NCBI RefSeq assembly: GCF_008369195.1 | Contig: NZ_VOBC01000001.1 | Location: 620,001 to 684,000 of the forward strand | DNA from: Sporosarcina sp. ANT_H38 | Lineage (GTDB): Bacteria; Bacillota; Bacilli; Bacillales_A; Planococcaceae | Length of the DNA stretch: 64,000 nt | Reading direction: 5' to 3' | Part shown: in pieces, positions 55,774-64,000 of the stretch | How the letters are laid out: the number at the start of each line of letters is the position of its first letter | Numbering within the stretch: position 1 is the first letter of the stretch | Translations under genes and position numbers: made by a program | The notes under the pieces: model-generated | Database searches by the model: none | Told to the model about the DNA's origin: nothing | What the model saw: only the letters and a program-made list of their open reading frames with translations

Positions 55774-57219
55774 TTGAGGAAATTGCAAAAAAGAAATCAT
55801 CTTCAAACCAACAATAGTGGATTCACCCTTGTTGCTGTATTAATGGTACTTGTGGTTTTAACTGTCCTTGGACTAAGTATTCTGATGATCACTTCGAACT
55901 TTGTGAAAATAACGGCGGGAGAGCGGGATGATCAATCTGTATTTTATGTTGCGGAATCCGGTGTTGTTGATAAAGTCTATGATATTAATGAAGTTGTAAA
56001 AGTCGCATTCCAAACTGTAAAAACAATATACAATAACTTGCCAATTATTGAAAAATCAACATTCGATTTCGTAGGAAGATTCTACTCGGAAGTCGTGTCC
56101 AAGGTAGATTTATCACCTCGAACAATGTCGTCATTTGAGTCAAGCTTCGGTAATAATCCTTTAGCTTCGATAACAGTGACACTAAAGAGTACCAACCCAC
56201 CGGTATTTGAAATTGAATCTGTAGGGACGATTGGCAATAAAAATCGCACAGTTTCACAGGAAGTTAAAGTTTTTTTAGAGCCGAGTTTGATTGAGGGGCC
56301 GGGGATTTCAGGAAATATGGCGTTATATGTTAGTAAGACTATCAGATTAGATGGAAGTGTAAAGATACACGGAGATGCTGGTACGAAATCTAATAATCCT
56401 GGTGATGTGACATTTAGTGGAGGAGGAGCGGTTACCGGTAAAGTGATTCAAGGTGTGGGGAATTTTGTTGAATTACCACCGTTTCCTAGATTCCCTATAT
56501 ATAATATACCGAAAAATCAGGAAATTATGAACAGTAATGGGAATAAGACTGATTTAGTAAAAGACGGAAAGTTATTGATAGGAAACTATATAACAAATGG
56601 ATATACACTGAATATGAGTAGCAATATGGAATTTAAGGAAATACTCCTTAACGAAAATAATACACTAATAATTAATGTAGGAGATACTAATAGAGAGATT
56701 GTGGTTGATCATCTAAATATGACTAATGGACATATTAAAATAATTGGCGCCGGAAAACTAACTATTTATGTAAAAAATAAAATGACAATGGGATCAGGAA
56801 GTACAATAAACAGCAATACTGGTGATGTAGAAAAGTTGCAAGTTTATCAAAAAGGTTCTAGTCCAATAAATTTAAGTGGATCCCAAAAAATATTTGGATC
56901 ACTCTTCGCAGAAAGTGCAAATATTAATATCGGTGCTGGTGGAGGTTTTCACGGGAATATTATTTCTGGAGGTACTGAAGTAAAAGTGGATGGTGGAGCA
57001 AGTGTGAACACTCAATTATTCTTGGTGCCTAATGCTAAATTTACTTTAGCTGGTGGTGGAAATATTAAAGGTTCGATTATTGCAGATTCGTTTATTGGAA
57101 CAGGGGGTGGGTCTGTTACTTACGATGTTATAAGTCCGGGTATCGGGTCTGGTAGTTCGATAAAGGACTATGGTAATGGAGAAAATTTAATCCTTAAGAA
57201 ACAGTTAATTGAGAAATAG
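55774..57219 (+). CDS. PilX-like large minor pilin with right-handed repeat domain
   Basis: The protein of about 481 residues has an N-terminal prepilin segment (SGFTLVAVLMVLVVLTVLGL), in which position 5 is Ala instead of the usual Glu. A helical stalk follows (residues 35-130), then a long glycine- and asparagine-rich beta domain with short hydrophobic repeats (GNMALYVSKTIRLDGSVKIH, GSLFAESANINIGAGGGFHG, GGNIKGSIIAD). These suggest a polymer-forming or beta-helix fold as in PilX-N/DUF7305-type proteins. TTG 55774 lies 6 nt after AAGGGTG; GTG 55765 overlaps that site. It may form the tip or surface part of the pilus (inference). Confidence 0.8.
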   Translation: MRKLQKRNHLQTNNSGFTLVAVLMVLVVLTVLGLSILMITSNFVKITAGERDDQSVFYVAESGVVDKVYDINEVVKVAFQTVKTIYNNLPIIEKSTFDFVGRFYSEVVSKVDLSPRTMSSFESSFGNNPLASITVTLKSTNPPVFEIESVGTIGNKNRTVSQEVKVFLEPSLIEGPGISGNMALYVSKTIRLDGSVKIHGDAGTKSNNPGDVTFSGGGAVTGKVIQGVGNFVELPPFPRFPIYNIPKNQEIMNSNGNKTDLVKDGKLLIGNYITNGYTLNMSSNMEFKEILLNENNTLIINVGDTNREIVVDHLNMTNGHIKIIGAGKLTIYVKNKMTMGSGSTINSNTGDVEKLQVYQKGSSPINLSGSQKIFGSLFAESANINIGAGGGFHGNIISGGTEVKVDGGASVNTQLFLVPNAKFTLAGGGNIKGSIIADSFIGTGGGSVTYDVISPGIGSGSSIKDYGNGENLILKKQLIEK

Positions 57220-57582
57220 AAATTTGGGGTAACTGTGTCTAAAGCAATTTAGTTATTTCATTATTAATTTGGGATACAAGCCAATCTGGATATTCGGTGC
57301 CAATCTCTCACTCAACAGGTACTCAGATGTCAAACCGAATATGTTAACTAATGCAGAAAGTGCATAGTTCTTTGATACAACGTAGCGAATACTATTACAG
57401 CTCTTCGTGATTTAATGAGCGAAAACCATATCCCGAATGATGTGGAATTTGGGGATTTCGCTCATATTGAATTCGAATTGAATGTCCAAAAGGTAAATCC
57501 TTGGCGCCAGTCACTCATTCAATTACTACATATATTGAACAAATGTCTCCAATCAAAAATTGAGCGAATTTGCCTTTCGGGG

Positions 57583-57659
57583 GGAGCTGAAGTCATAAGC
57601 CTGATAGTTGCGCAGCGGTCAGGCTTCCCCTAAGCGCCGCAGCAAATTTGAAGAGAATC
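57583..57659 (+). repeat. dispersed repeat, copy E (long form)
   Basis: AGCTGAAGTCATAAGCCTGA, then TAGTTGCGCAGCGGTCAGGC, then TTCCCCTAAGCGCCGCAGCA. Compared with copy D it lacks about 12 nt between the two halves. Located downstream of the pilin genes. Confidence 0.7.
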
Positions 57660-57709
57660 TGTATTTCAACCTCATCTCTGGTAACACTCACATAATTAAA
57701 ATAACAAAA

Positions 57710-57745
57710 AAAAGATCAGACATCTACCCAGATATCTGATCTTTT
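57710..57745. terminator. bidirectional terminator
   Basis: A 16-bp stem AAAAGATCAGACATCT / AGATATCTGATCTTTT (one wobble) has A-run on the left and T-run on the right. It serves the minus-strand ATP-grasp genes and perhaps the pilin operon. Confidence 0.85.
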
Positions 57746-57799
57746 GCATGTTTATTCAAGTAGCTTGTCTTTATGTTTGCACAAAATGCTTGTCACTAA

Positions 57800-58597
57800 C
57801 TATCTTCCGGAAAGCTTCTCTTTAATATATCCCATCAATTTCTCAGCCACCGAAAACTCATGCGTAATATACAGTGACCTTGCCCCGACAGGATCCTCGA
57901 TTTCATTCAACAGCCATCTTCCATCCGGTAACAATATGAAGTCAATTCCGACATAATCGCTTTTTATTGCTCGGGAAATAGTTTTTACATCTTTTTCCTG
58001 CCAACTGGAAAGTATGTACTTTTCGACCGAGCCACCGAGCGTGTAGTTTGATTTGAATGAACCGTTACCAGTGCGTTTTACGGCTCCGACGACTTCATTG
58101 CCAATCACAAATACGCGTATATCTCGGGCGCCGGATTCGATGAAGGGTTGGACAATTAGTTTTCGGTCGTGGAACTTGTTGAAAAACAACTCTGCGTCCA
58201 TGGCCGATGTGCAAAGGAAAACTTCGTCCCCACCATGACCATCGACGGTTTTCAACACACAAGGATACGAATTTATGTCACCAATTGAACGAATCTTTCT
58301 CGTCGGAACAGCCGGAACACCAAGCAGGGTAGCAAGTTCAAATGTCTGCAATTTATCATTCGCAATTCGATTTACTTCAGCACGATTGAATAGCCTTGAA
58401 CCTTCCATCTCAAACTTGGTTGCTCGCTTCGTATCGCGGTCCCTGAAAAGAATGAAATCTGCATCGGAATCTGGCTGATCATCTCCAATTAGTAAACGAA
58501 GTTCTATCTCGAGTTTTCCTGACTCAATTATTAATTCATCAATAAACGCATGATTTCTAACTGATTCAGCCGCTGAATAATAAACGTAACCCTTCAC
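57800..58597 (-). CDS. RimK-like ATP-grasp ligase 2
   Basis: The 265-residue protein has an ATP-grasp fold: CVLKTVDGHGGDEVFL (ATP-binding Gly loop), IVQPFIESGARDIRVFVIG and the C-terminal metal region YVGIDFILLPDGRWLLNEIE. In the last motif the usual Asn ligand (E-x-N) is replaced (NEIED), so metal binding may differ. RimK-type ligases add amino acids, often glutamate, to carboxyl groups. Its ATG overlaps the stop of the other ATP-grasp gene by 4 bp. The substrate is unknown. Confidence 0.82.
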   Translation of the reverse strand: MKGYVYYSAAESVRNHAFIDELIIESGKLEIELRLLIGDDQPDSDADFILFRDRDTKRATKFEMEGSRLFNRAEVNRIANDKLQTFELATLLGVPAVPTRKIRSIGDINSYPCVLKTVDGHGGDEVFLCTSAMDAELFFNKFHDRKLIVQPFIESGARDIRVFVIGNEVVGAVKRTGNGSFKSNYTLGGSVEKYILSSWQEKDVKTISRAIKSDYVGIDFILLPDGRWLLNEIEDPVGARSLYITHEFSVAEKLMGYIKEKLSGR

Positions 58598-59460
58598 TCT
58601 AGCTTCCTCAAGATATACGCAATCATTGCATCTGCAACATTAATACCTGTAACATTATAAATGTTGCGTATGTGAGCTGCTGCATTGACTTCACAGACGA
58701 GGGGCTCCTCATTGTCACCAAATAGTAAGTCGACACCAGCAAACTCTGCACCGACAGCATGAGCGGCTTTAATCGCTAACGCTTTTTGTTGGTCTGTTAG
58801 TTCGATTACTGTTGCCACACCGCCATTCGTAATATTTGCTCGGAAATCAGTTTCAGAGTGACGGTGCATTGCGGCTACTACCTCATCTCCGACGATGTTT
58901 ACTCGGATATCACGTCCTCTGCTTGTTTCGATGAATTTCTGAAATACATAGTCGATGCCCCGCAATTCATCCGTCTTTTCATAAAACTGCTCTTTCGTTT
59001 CAATCAAATACACTTTCATACCGAATGAACCGTGACCTTCTTTAATAATCATCGGTAAGCCAAGACGCTCTAACACTAGTTCATAGTAACCTGAATCTTT
59101 GATGGTGAAATTCGGATACACTTTCGGTGCAATGATAGTTTCAGGCATTGGAATGCCTTGCCTAGAAAGTTCGAGATACTGTTTTGCTTTGTTATCGCAT
59201 GTTTCAATGACATCGGGGTCATTGAAGACAGGAATCCCCGCATTTTTAAGGAAATTTGCGAGAAGAATATCTTTATCCAAAAAGATAACAAAATCTGGGC
59301 GATTGTCAAAATTCGTTTCCAAATTCATCATCACTTCATAGTTTTTCTTAAGTTCAGTTTGTATTCCCGCGCGTTCCGCTGCTTCTTTCATCAGCTCAGC
59401 CTGATCCTTAAATTTATCGCTTGTCAAACTTCCATTATAAATAACCCAACAACTTTGCAT
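58594..59460 (-). CDS. RimK-like ATP-grasp ligase 1
   Basis: The 288-residue protein has a preATP-grasp domain (residues 1-110), the loop MIIKEGHGSFGMKVYLIETK, FQKFIETSRGRDIRVNIVGD and the metal-binding end LVCEVNAAAHIRNIYNVTGI, which keeps the E-V-N ligands of RimK. It probably forms a peptide or isopeptide bond. CGGAGG lies 7 nt before ATG 59460; a longer frame upstream lacks a site. It is divergent from folC across 62 bp and translationally coupled to the second ATP-grasp gene. Confidence 0.85.
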   Translation of the reverse strand: MQSCWVIYNGSLTSDKFKDQAELMKEAAERAGIQTELKKNYEVMMNLETNFDNRPDFVIFLDKDILLANFLKNAGIPVFNDPDVIETCDNKAKQYLELSRQGIPMPETIIAPKVYPNFTIKDSGYYELVLERLGLPMIIKEGHGSFGMKVYLIETKEQFYEKTDELRGIDYVFQKFIETSRGRDIRVNIVGDEVVAAMHRHSETDFRANITNGGVATVIELTDQQKALAIKAAHAVGAEFAGVDLLFGDNEEPLVCEVNAAAHIRNIYNVTGINVADAMIAYILRKLE

Positions 59461-59522
59461 TAGGAACCCTCCGAGAATGATATACTTTTTATAACTAGAT
59501 TCTAACATACGGAGGGATAGTT

Positions 59523-60728
59523 TTGATTCCAAAAATGAATGTATATAAAGAACGATGGGGAATTGATAGTGATAATTCGATTAAACCAGGTTTGGAAGCT
59601 GTGCTAGAAGCGCTGTCTAAAGTGGGGCATCCAGAAAAACAATTGCAAGTCATCCATGTAACAGGGACGAATGGAAAGGGTTCTACGATTGCCTTTATGG
59701 AAGCTATTTTGAAAGAGCATGGTTTGTCAACGGGTGTCTTTTCGTCGCCCGCAATCATCGATATACATGATCAGATACGCATCAATGGCGAGGTGATAAA
59801 AGAAGAGGAATTGGATAAAACGTTCTGTGCGATGAAAGAAGCGGGATTAAGCGGTCTACTGACGGATTTCGAATTACTTACTATCGCTGCTTTCGTGACA
59901 TTTGAACGTCTTGCACCAGACTATGTATTGCTGGAAACGGGGATGGGTGGTTTGTTGGACAGTACGAATGTCGTGGTGCCACTAGTTTCTGTAATTACCT
60001 CGATTGCACTCGATCATACTGCTTTTCTCGGGACGACAATAGCGGAAGTGGCGGCGCATAAAGTAGGTATTATAAAAGAGGGGATTCCTGTCGTAATAGG
60101 ACCATTGCCTGATGAAGCATTCAAAGTCGTTCACGAGATTTCAAGTCGACAAGGGAGCCGGCTTATTATTTATGGTGAGCAGTTTGATATGAAAGATGAA
60201 AAATTTTGCGGAACGAAAATATTTCAGTTGGCGGGGCGGAAGATGAAAGGTCATCATCAAGGTGTTAATGCGGCAGTTGCCATTCAATCACTTCTTGCGT
60301 CGGGCATTCAGCTTGATGAAGAAGCAGTCTCTAGGGCTGTTGCTACAACGCAACTTGCACATCGTTTTCAAGAAATATCCCCTGGTGTTTTTATGGATGG
60401 CGCGCATAATCCGGCAGCAGCTAAAGTACTTGCAGAAACGATTCGATTGGAGTTTCCAGGAGAAAAAGTAGACTTTGTCATAGGCATGCTGAAGGGGAAA
60501 GATATCGAAAAGACGCTGAATGAACTAATACCAGTTGCTGCCTCATTTACTTTTCTGACGTTCCCACATCCTCAAGCGGCTAGTGGGGACCAATTAATGG
60601 AATATTGCCAACATCAAGAAAAAAGGGTGACAAATTTTGAGAGTGATACTATAATATTAGAAAAGGGTCTAAGTGGTAAAAAAGTAGTGACAGGGTCACT
60701 GTATTTGATATCGGGTATAATGAACTAG
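59523..60728 (+). CDS. folC: folylpolyglutamate synthase/dihydrofolate synthase
   Basis: FolC adds glutamates to folate and often glutamylates dihydropteroate. The 401-residue Mur-ligase-type enzyme has the P-loop VTGTNGKGST, the folate loop region SSPAIIDIHDQIRING, the metal/omega-loop ETGMGGLLDSTNV, SIALDHTAFLG and the C-terminal DGAHNPAA. Start is TTG 59523, 6 nt after CGGAGGG. Gene order valS to folC matches B. subtilis, except that pilin and ATP-grasp genes lie between them here. Confidence 0.95.
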   Translation: MIPKMNVYKERWGIDSDNSIKPGLEAVLEALSKVGHPEKQLQVIHVTGTNGKGSTIAFMEAILKEHGLSTGVFSSPAIIDIHDQIRINGEVIKEEELDKTFCAMKEAGLSGLLTDFELLTIAAFVTFERLAPDYVLLETGMGGLLDSTNVVVPLVSVITSIALDHTAFLGTTIAEVAAHKVGIIKEGIPVVIGPLPDEAFKVVHEISSRQGSRLIIYGEQFDMKDEKFCGTKIFQLAGRKMKGHHQGVNAAVAIQSLLASGIQLDEEAVSRAVATTQLAHRFQEISPGVFMDGAHNPAAAKVLAETIRLEFPGEKVDFVIGMLKGKDIEKTLNELIPVAASFTFLTFPHPQAASGDQLMEYCQHQEKRVTNFESDTIILEKGLSGKKVVTGSLYLISGIMN

Positions 60729-60845
60729 TTTCGTCGATGATTGATATAATTATTCATAGACACTAGTGACAGTCGATTGTATGTTTGATAAAATTATTAT
60801 ATGTTCTGTATTTTTTGATTTGGTAAATTAGGAGTGGATAATGTA

Positions 60846-62549
60846 ATGGCGGTTACAATGAGGTCCACTATGCGTTATTTCATTTTATGGTTATTTACTG
60901 TTCCATTGGGATTGATTTATGTTTTCTTGAATTATCCACCAGGGCAAGTGAATTGGATAAATATAGTTGTTTTTACTGTTTTCGGTTTTCTTACTGTCTA
61001 TTACCCTATATTTAGAAATGGTACCCCTGTCTTCCTGGTTTTGTGGGTGACGGTGCCTGTTTTTTTAATGCATGGGATTTTTATTGAAATGATTGTTATG
61101 CAAATTGCGATCTTGGCAAATATCTTCTCATTATCGAATAAATTGCCTTCGTTGCAACGATTTTTCATTAACTCTACGCTATTTTTCTTCTTATCAATTA
61201 TCGCTGCCATCGCTTTTGGTTTGGCAGGCGGTGAAATTGGTTCGATCGATTTTTGGCCAGTTTTCATTGCGGTTTTCTGCTATCAGGTGGTTCATACCGT
61301 ATTCAATGATTTCGTTCTGAAATTATTGGCAGTGTACAAAGGAGTTGACTCACGGTTCTTTTCGAAAGGCCTATTGCTGGATTATGCGATGGTCCTAGTC
61401 GTCTTGCCCTTATCGCTTACATTATATTATTTACTGCAATTTGTCGGGGTGGGTGCATTTCTTTTGCTTGGAATTCCATTTTTCTTTATTTCGTTAGTTA
61501 TCCGCCTTTATAATAATTCGGAAAAAATCAACGAAAAATTGAAACAAGCTGGTGACATCGGACATGGACTTTCAGTTTTGCTGACGGAAAAGAATGTTAT
61601 TGACCAATTTGTCCTGAACGTATCGGACATGTTTGACGTAGAGTACATGTATCTATTTGACCATCAAGACGGTTGGCTTGAGCTCTTACGTTCGTTCGAA
61701 CATGATAAATTCATCGAGATTGATTTTGCCGATTTAACTGCTGGACAAGGGATTGCAGGGATGGTTCTTGCACAAAATAAGCCACTCATTTATTCGGAAA
61801 GGAAAGAATGGGAATCGATATCAAAAGATTATTCGCCTGATGGAATGCAAAGTGTACTTTGTGTACCTATTTCACGAAACCAGGAAATCGAGGCGGTTCT
61901 GTTTATGGCTTCGGATCAGAAGTCATACTTTGATGAATATCAGTTAAAAATCTTGGACTTATTGTGTTCTTATTTTACTGTTTCGATAGAGAAGGCGCGT
62001 TATATGGAGGAAGCTGTCACAAAGAATGAGCGTTGTGCGTTAACGAAGCTTTATAATTACAGGTTTCTTGAAGAACAGTTAGTGTATGAAATGGACAGGC
62101 TAAAAAACAAAGAGATAGACAGTCTTTCGGTCGTTATGCTTGATATCGATCATTTTAAACAAGTGAATGATAGATATGGACATCAAAGCGGGAATGATAT
62201 CCTTTATATGTTTGCTAGGAAACTTGAAGCGGCACTTCCTGTTGGAGGAACAGTTGGCCGCTTTGGCGGAGAGGAATTTGTCTACATATTACCCGATATG
62301 ACAAAAGCTGATGCAGTTAATTTTGCCGAATATCTGCTGGATGAAATCGGTGGACACGATTTTACAATCATTCCGGATTTGGTCGAAGACATACAGCCAC
62401 TTATCGTCCATATTACATCCAGTATTGGTGTTTCGTCGGCTCCTGGAGATACAGATGAAGCCATGGTACTTTTACGCAATGCGGATCGTGCGCTTTATTT
62501 GGGGGCAAAACAGGCTGGACGTAACAGAGTAGCTGAATATGTAAAGTGA
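60846..62549 (+). CDS. membrane GAF-GGDEF diguanylate cyclase 1
   Basis: The protein of about 567 residues has six or seven N-terminal membrane segments (residues 10-220), a GAF-like sensor domain (about 245-400) and a GGDEF domain (400-567) with active site RFGGEEF (GGEEF at 474-478) and substrate segment DIDHFKQVNDRYGHQSG. All catalytic positions are kept, so it should make c-di-GMP from GTP. The RxxD inhibitory site normally just before GGDEF is absent. ATG 60846 follows TTAGGAGTGG. A paralogue follows 25 bp downstream. Confidence 0.92.
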   Translation: MAVTMRSTMRYFILWLFTVPLGLIYVFLNYPPGQVNWINIVVFTVFGFLTVYYPIFRNGTPVFLVLWVTVPVFLMHGIFIEMIVMQIAILANIFSLSNKLPSLQRFFINSTLFFFLSIIAAIAFGLAGGEIGSIDFWPVFIAVFCYQVVHTVFNDFVLKLLAVYKGVDSRFFSKGLLLDYAMVLVVLPLSLTLYYLLQFVGVGAFLLLGIPFFFISLVIRLYNNSEKINEKLKQAGDIGHGLSVLLTEKNVIDQFVLNVSDMFDVEYMYLFDHQDGWLELLRSFEHDKFIEIDFADLTAGQGIAGMVLAQNKPLIYSERKEWESISKDYSPDGMQSVLCVPISRNQEIEAVLFMASDQKSYFDEYQLKILDLLCSYFTVSIEKARYMEEAVTKNERCALTKLYNYRFLEEQLVYEMDRLKNKEIDSLSVVMLDIDHFKQVNDRYGHQSGNDILYMFARKLEAALPVGGTVGRFGGEEFVYILPDMTKADAVNFAEYLLDEIGGHDFTIIPDLVEDIQPLIVHITSSIGVSSAPGDTDEAMVLLRNADRALYLGAKQAGRNRVAEYVK

Positions 62550-62574
62550 GTTATTTCAAGGAGGTGTCGGATGA

Positions 62575-64000
62575 TTGGAAATATCTAAAAGGTTTCAGAT
62601 TATCACCTTTATAATATGGATTATTATCGTTCCTCCCGGCATCTATCTTGCATTCACTTTATTTCCCTCAAGAGAAATTGATTGGTTGAATCTGAGTATT
62701 TTATTCGCGCTATTATTCGTAACGATGACTGTGCCATTGCAGTTGAAAAATATGACAATTTCTATGGAACGTTGGATTACGTTCACAGTCTTTTTTCAAT
62801 ACGGTGTATTTGCAGAGTTTGTATTTACGCAGATGGCTATGCTTATTTTACTTTTTGGCAAGAAAACAGATTTGCCAATCATGCAACGTTTCTTCGTGAA
62901 TTCAATGATTTTTACGCCAATCTCGCTAGCGAGTGGAGCTCTATTTCATTACGCAGGTGGTGTAATAGGGTCTACGGACTTCGTGAATATCTGCCTATTT
63001 GGGCTTCTTTATGCGACCAGTTATACAGTTATCAATAGTGCTTTGATGCAATTATATCTATACTTTGAACTTGGAACATTTTCTTTGAAAGAAAAGTTTG
63101 TCATATGGGATTTCATCTCTACAATGATGTTGTTTCCGATCAGTATATCTTTTTATTTTCTAAATGAATATTTTGGTAATAACGCATTCATTTTAATGGG
63201 TATTCCATTCCTTCTCGTTTTAATAATCGCAAGAAGGTACAATCAATCCGATAATATGAATGACAAACTTTCATCTGCTGGTATTATCGGGCATGAACTT
63301 GCCGATAGGCTAGGCTATGAAGATGTGATCCGAACGTTCATCGAAAAACTGAAGGATGTAGTGCCCTACGATAACGCATATATTTTGGATCTACGTTCCG
63401 GAGAATACCTGATTACACTAATGGGTTCTGAAAATAATGTTATTACAAAAAACTTGAAGAACTTTTCGTATTATCCTGGAAAGTCTAAGTGTGATGGACT
63501 GGATATTGACGTGACAAGAATATTGTCGACGAAAAAAGAAATAAGGTCACTGACAAACTTCGAATTTACGCAAGGAGTGGAATGTGTTATGACCGCTCCA
63601 ATCCGACGAGATCAGAAGACGGAAGGATTTCTTATTTTAACGTCCAAGCGTAAGAAAATATTTGAAGCACTTGACTTGAAAATAGTTGACGTTTTAACAG
63701 GGTATTTTGCAATTTCATTAGTGAAAGCTCGCTTATACGAAAAAACCATAAAACAAAGTGAACGATGCGGTTTGACCAAATTGCATAACTTCCGCTATCT
63801 TGACAGGAAATTAGAGGAAGACGTCATTCGTTATCATACAGGTGAAATCGATTCACTTTCCGCCGTCATCTTGGATATCGATCACTTTAAATCGATCAAT
63901 GATACATATGGACACCAAAGTGGGAATGACCTGTTGTGTGCGCTCGCGACGATTCTTAAGACATATGAAGATTTGGACATCACTCTTGCTAGATACGGAG
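62575..64000 (+). CDS. membrane GAF-GGDEF protein 2, cut by window end
   Basis: The frame is open from TTG 62575 to the window end (475 codons) and parallels the preceding protein: membrane segments in the first 220 residues (FIIWIIIVPPGIYLAF onwards), GAF region (MNDKLSSAGIIGHELADRLG... CVMTAPIRR), then DIDHFKSINDTYGHQSGNDL of the GGDEF domain. The sequence ends at LARYG, one residue before completion of the expected GG(D/E)EF. AAGGAGG sits 10 nt before the TTG; an ATG at 62571 in another frame stops after five codons. Expected full length is about 560 residues. Confidence 0.88.
   Translation, partial: MEISKRFQIITFIIWIIIVPPGIYLAFTLFPSREIDWLNLSILFALLFVTMTVPLQLKNMTISMERWITFTVFFQYGVFAEFVFTQMAMLILLFGKKTDLPIMQRFFVNSMIFTPISLASGALFHYAGGVIGSTDFVNICLFGLLYATSYTVINSALMQLYLYFELGTFSLKEKFVIWDFISTMMLFPISISFYFLNEYFGNNAFILMGIPFLLVLIIARRYNQSDNMNDKLSSAGIIGHELADRLGYEDVIRTFIEKLKDVVPYDNAYILDLRSGEYLITLMGSENNVITKNLKNFSYYPGKSKCDGLDIDVTRILSTKKEIRSLTNFEFTQGVECVMTAPIRRDQKTEGFLILTSKRKKIFEALDLKIVDVLTGYFAISLVKARLYEKTIKQSERCGLTKLHNFRYLDRKLEEDVIRYHTGEIDSLSAVILDIDHFKSINDTYGHQSGNDLLCALATILKTYEDLDITLARYG

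Noticed and set aside
57415..57633. 72-codon frame after the pilin genes
   Set aside because: Runs into dispersed repeat copy E and has no ribosome-binding site.

Overview
The window looks like the chromosome of a low-to-medium GC, endospore-forming Firmicute of the order Bacillales. The closest fit is Planococcaceae, possibly Sporosarcina, but that is an inference. It rests on the B. subtilis-like gene order ysoA-tig-clpX-lonA-ysxC-hemAXCDBL-(spoVID)-valS-folC, on Bacillus-type regulatory sites (T-box, PerR box, NagR operator), and on sporulation genes (two SpoIIP-like amidases and a SpoVID-like protein). I saw no rRNA, tRNA or CRISPR array.

Layout. 1-2.4 kb: the tail of an unknown gene and a NatAB/YhaQP-type ABC exporter. 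2.6-18 kb: an AT-rich accessory mosaic with many relics. These are a decayed SOS mutagenesis locus (WYL-like, LexA-UvrX fusion, YolD), an IS21 helper-gene remnant and an ABC-F pseudogene. Intact modules lie between them: a GNAT enzyme, MerR plus a MacB-type ABC transporter, and TetR plus hydrolase plus dihydrolipoamide dehydrogenase carrying duplicated operators. 18.9-31.4 kb: a chromate transporter broken by one stop codon, then a five-gene module (histidine kinase, response regulator, beta-propeller lipoprotein, CcdA/DsbD-like membrane protein, multicopper oxidase lipoprotein). This stretch ends with tandem SpoIIP-like amidases, a BltD-type polyamine acetyltransferase and a TetR/MATE efflux pair. 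31.5-35.6 kb: a NagR-controlled amino-sugar operon, nagA-nagB-nagR-SIS-HPr. 35.7-54.3 kb: the conserved core, covering protein quality control (trigger factor, ClpX, LonA, the GTPase YsxC), tetrapyrrole synthesis (hemAXCDBL behind a perfect PerR box), a SpoVID-like protein and T-box-controlled valS. 54.3-64 kb: a 21-bp minisatellite, three type IV pilin-like genes, two overlapping RimK-like ATP-grasp genes divergent from folC, and two tandem membrane-GAF-GGDEF genes, the last running off the window.

How the genes work together. Regulators sit next to their likely targets, often with visible operator duplications: TetR at 12107 and 12767, TetR/MATE at 29357 and 30009, NagR at 31548. The hem operon couples haem supply to peroxide sensing. 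The most interesting unexplained material is the two-component/beta-propeller/CcdA/oxidase module, the pilin-ATP-grasp-GGDEF neighbourhood, and a dispersed intergenic repeat family with at least five copies.
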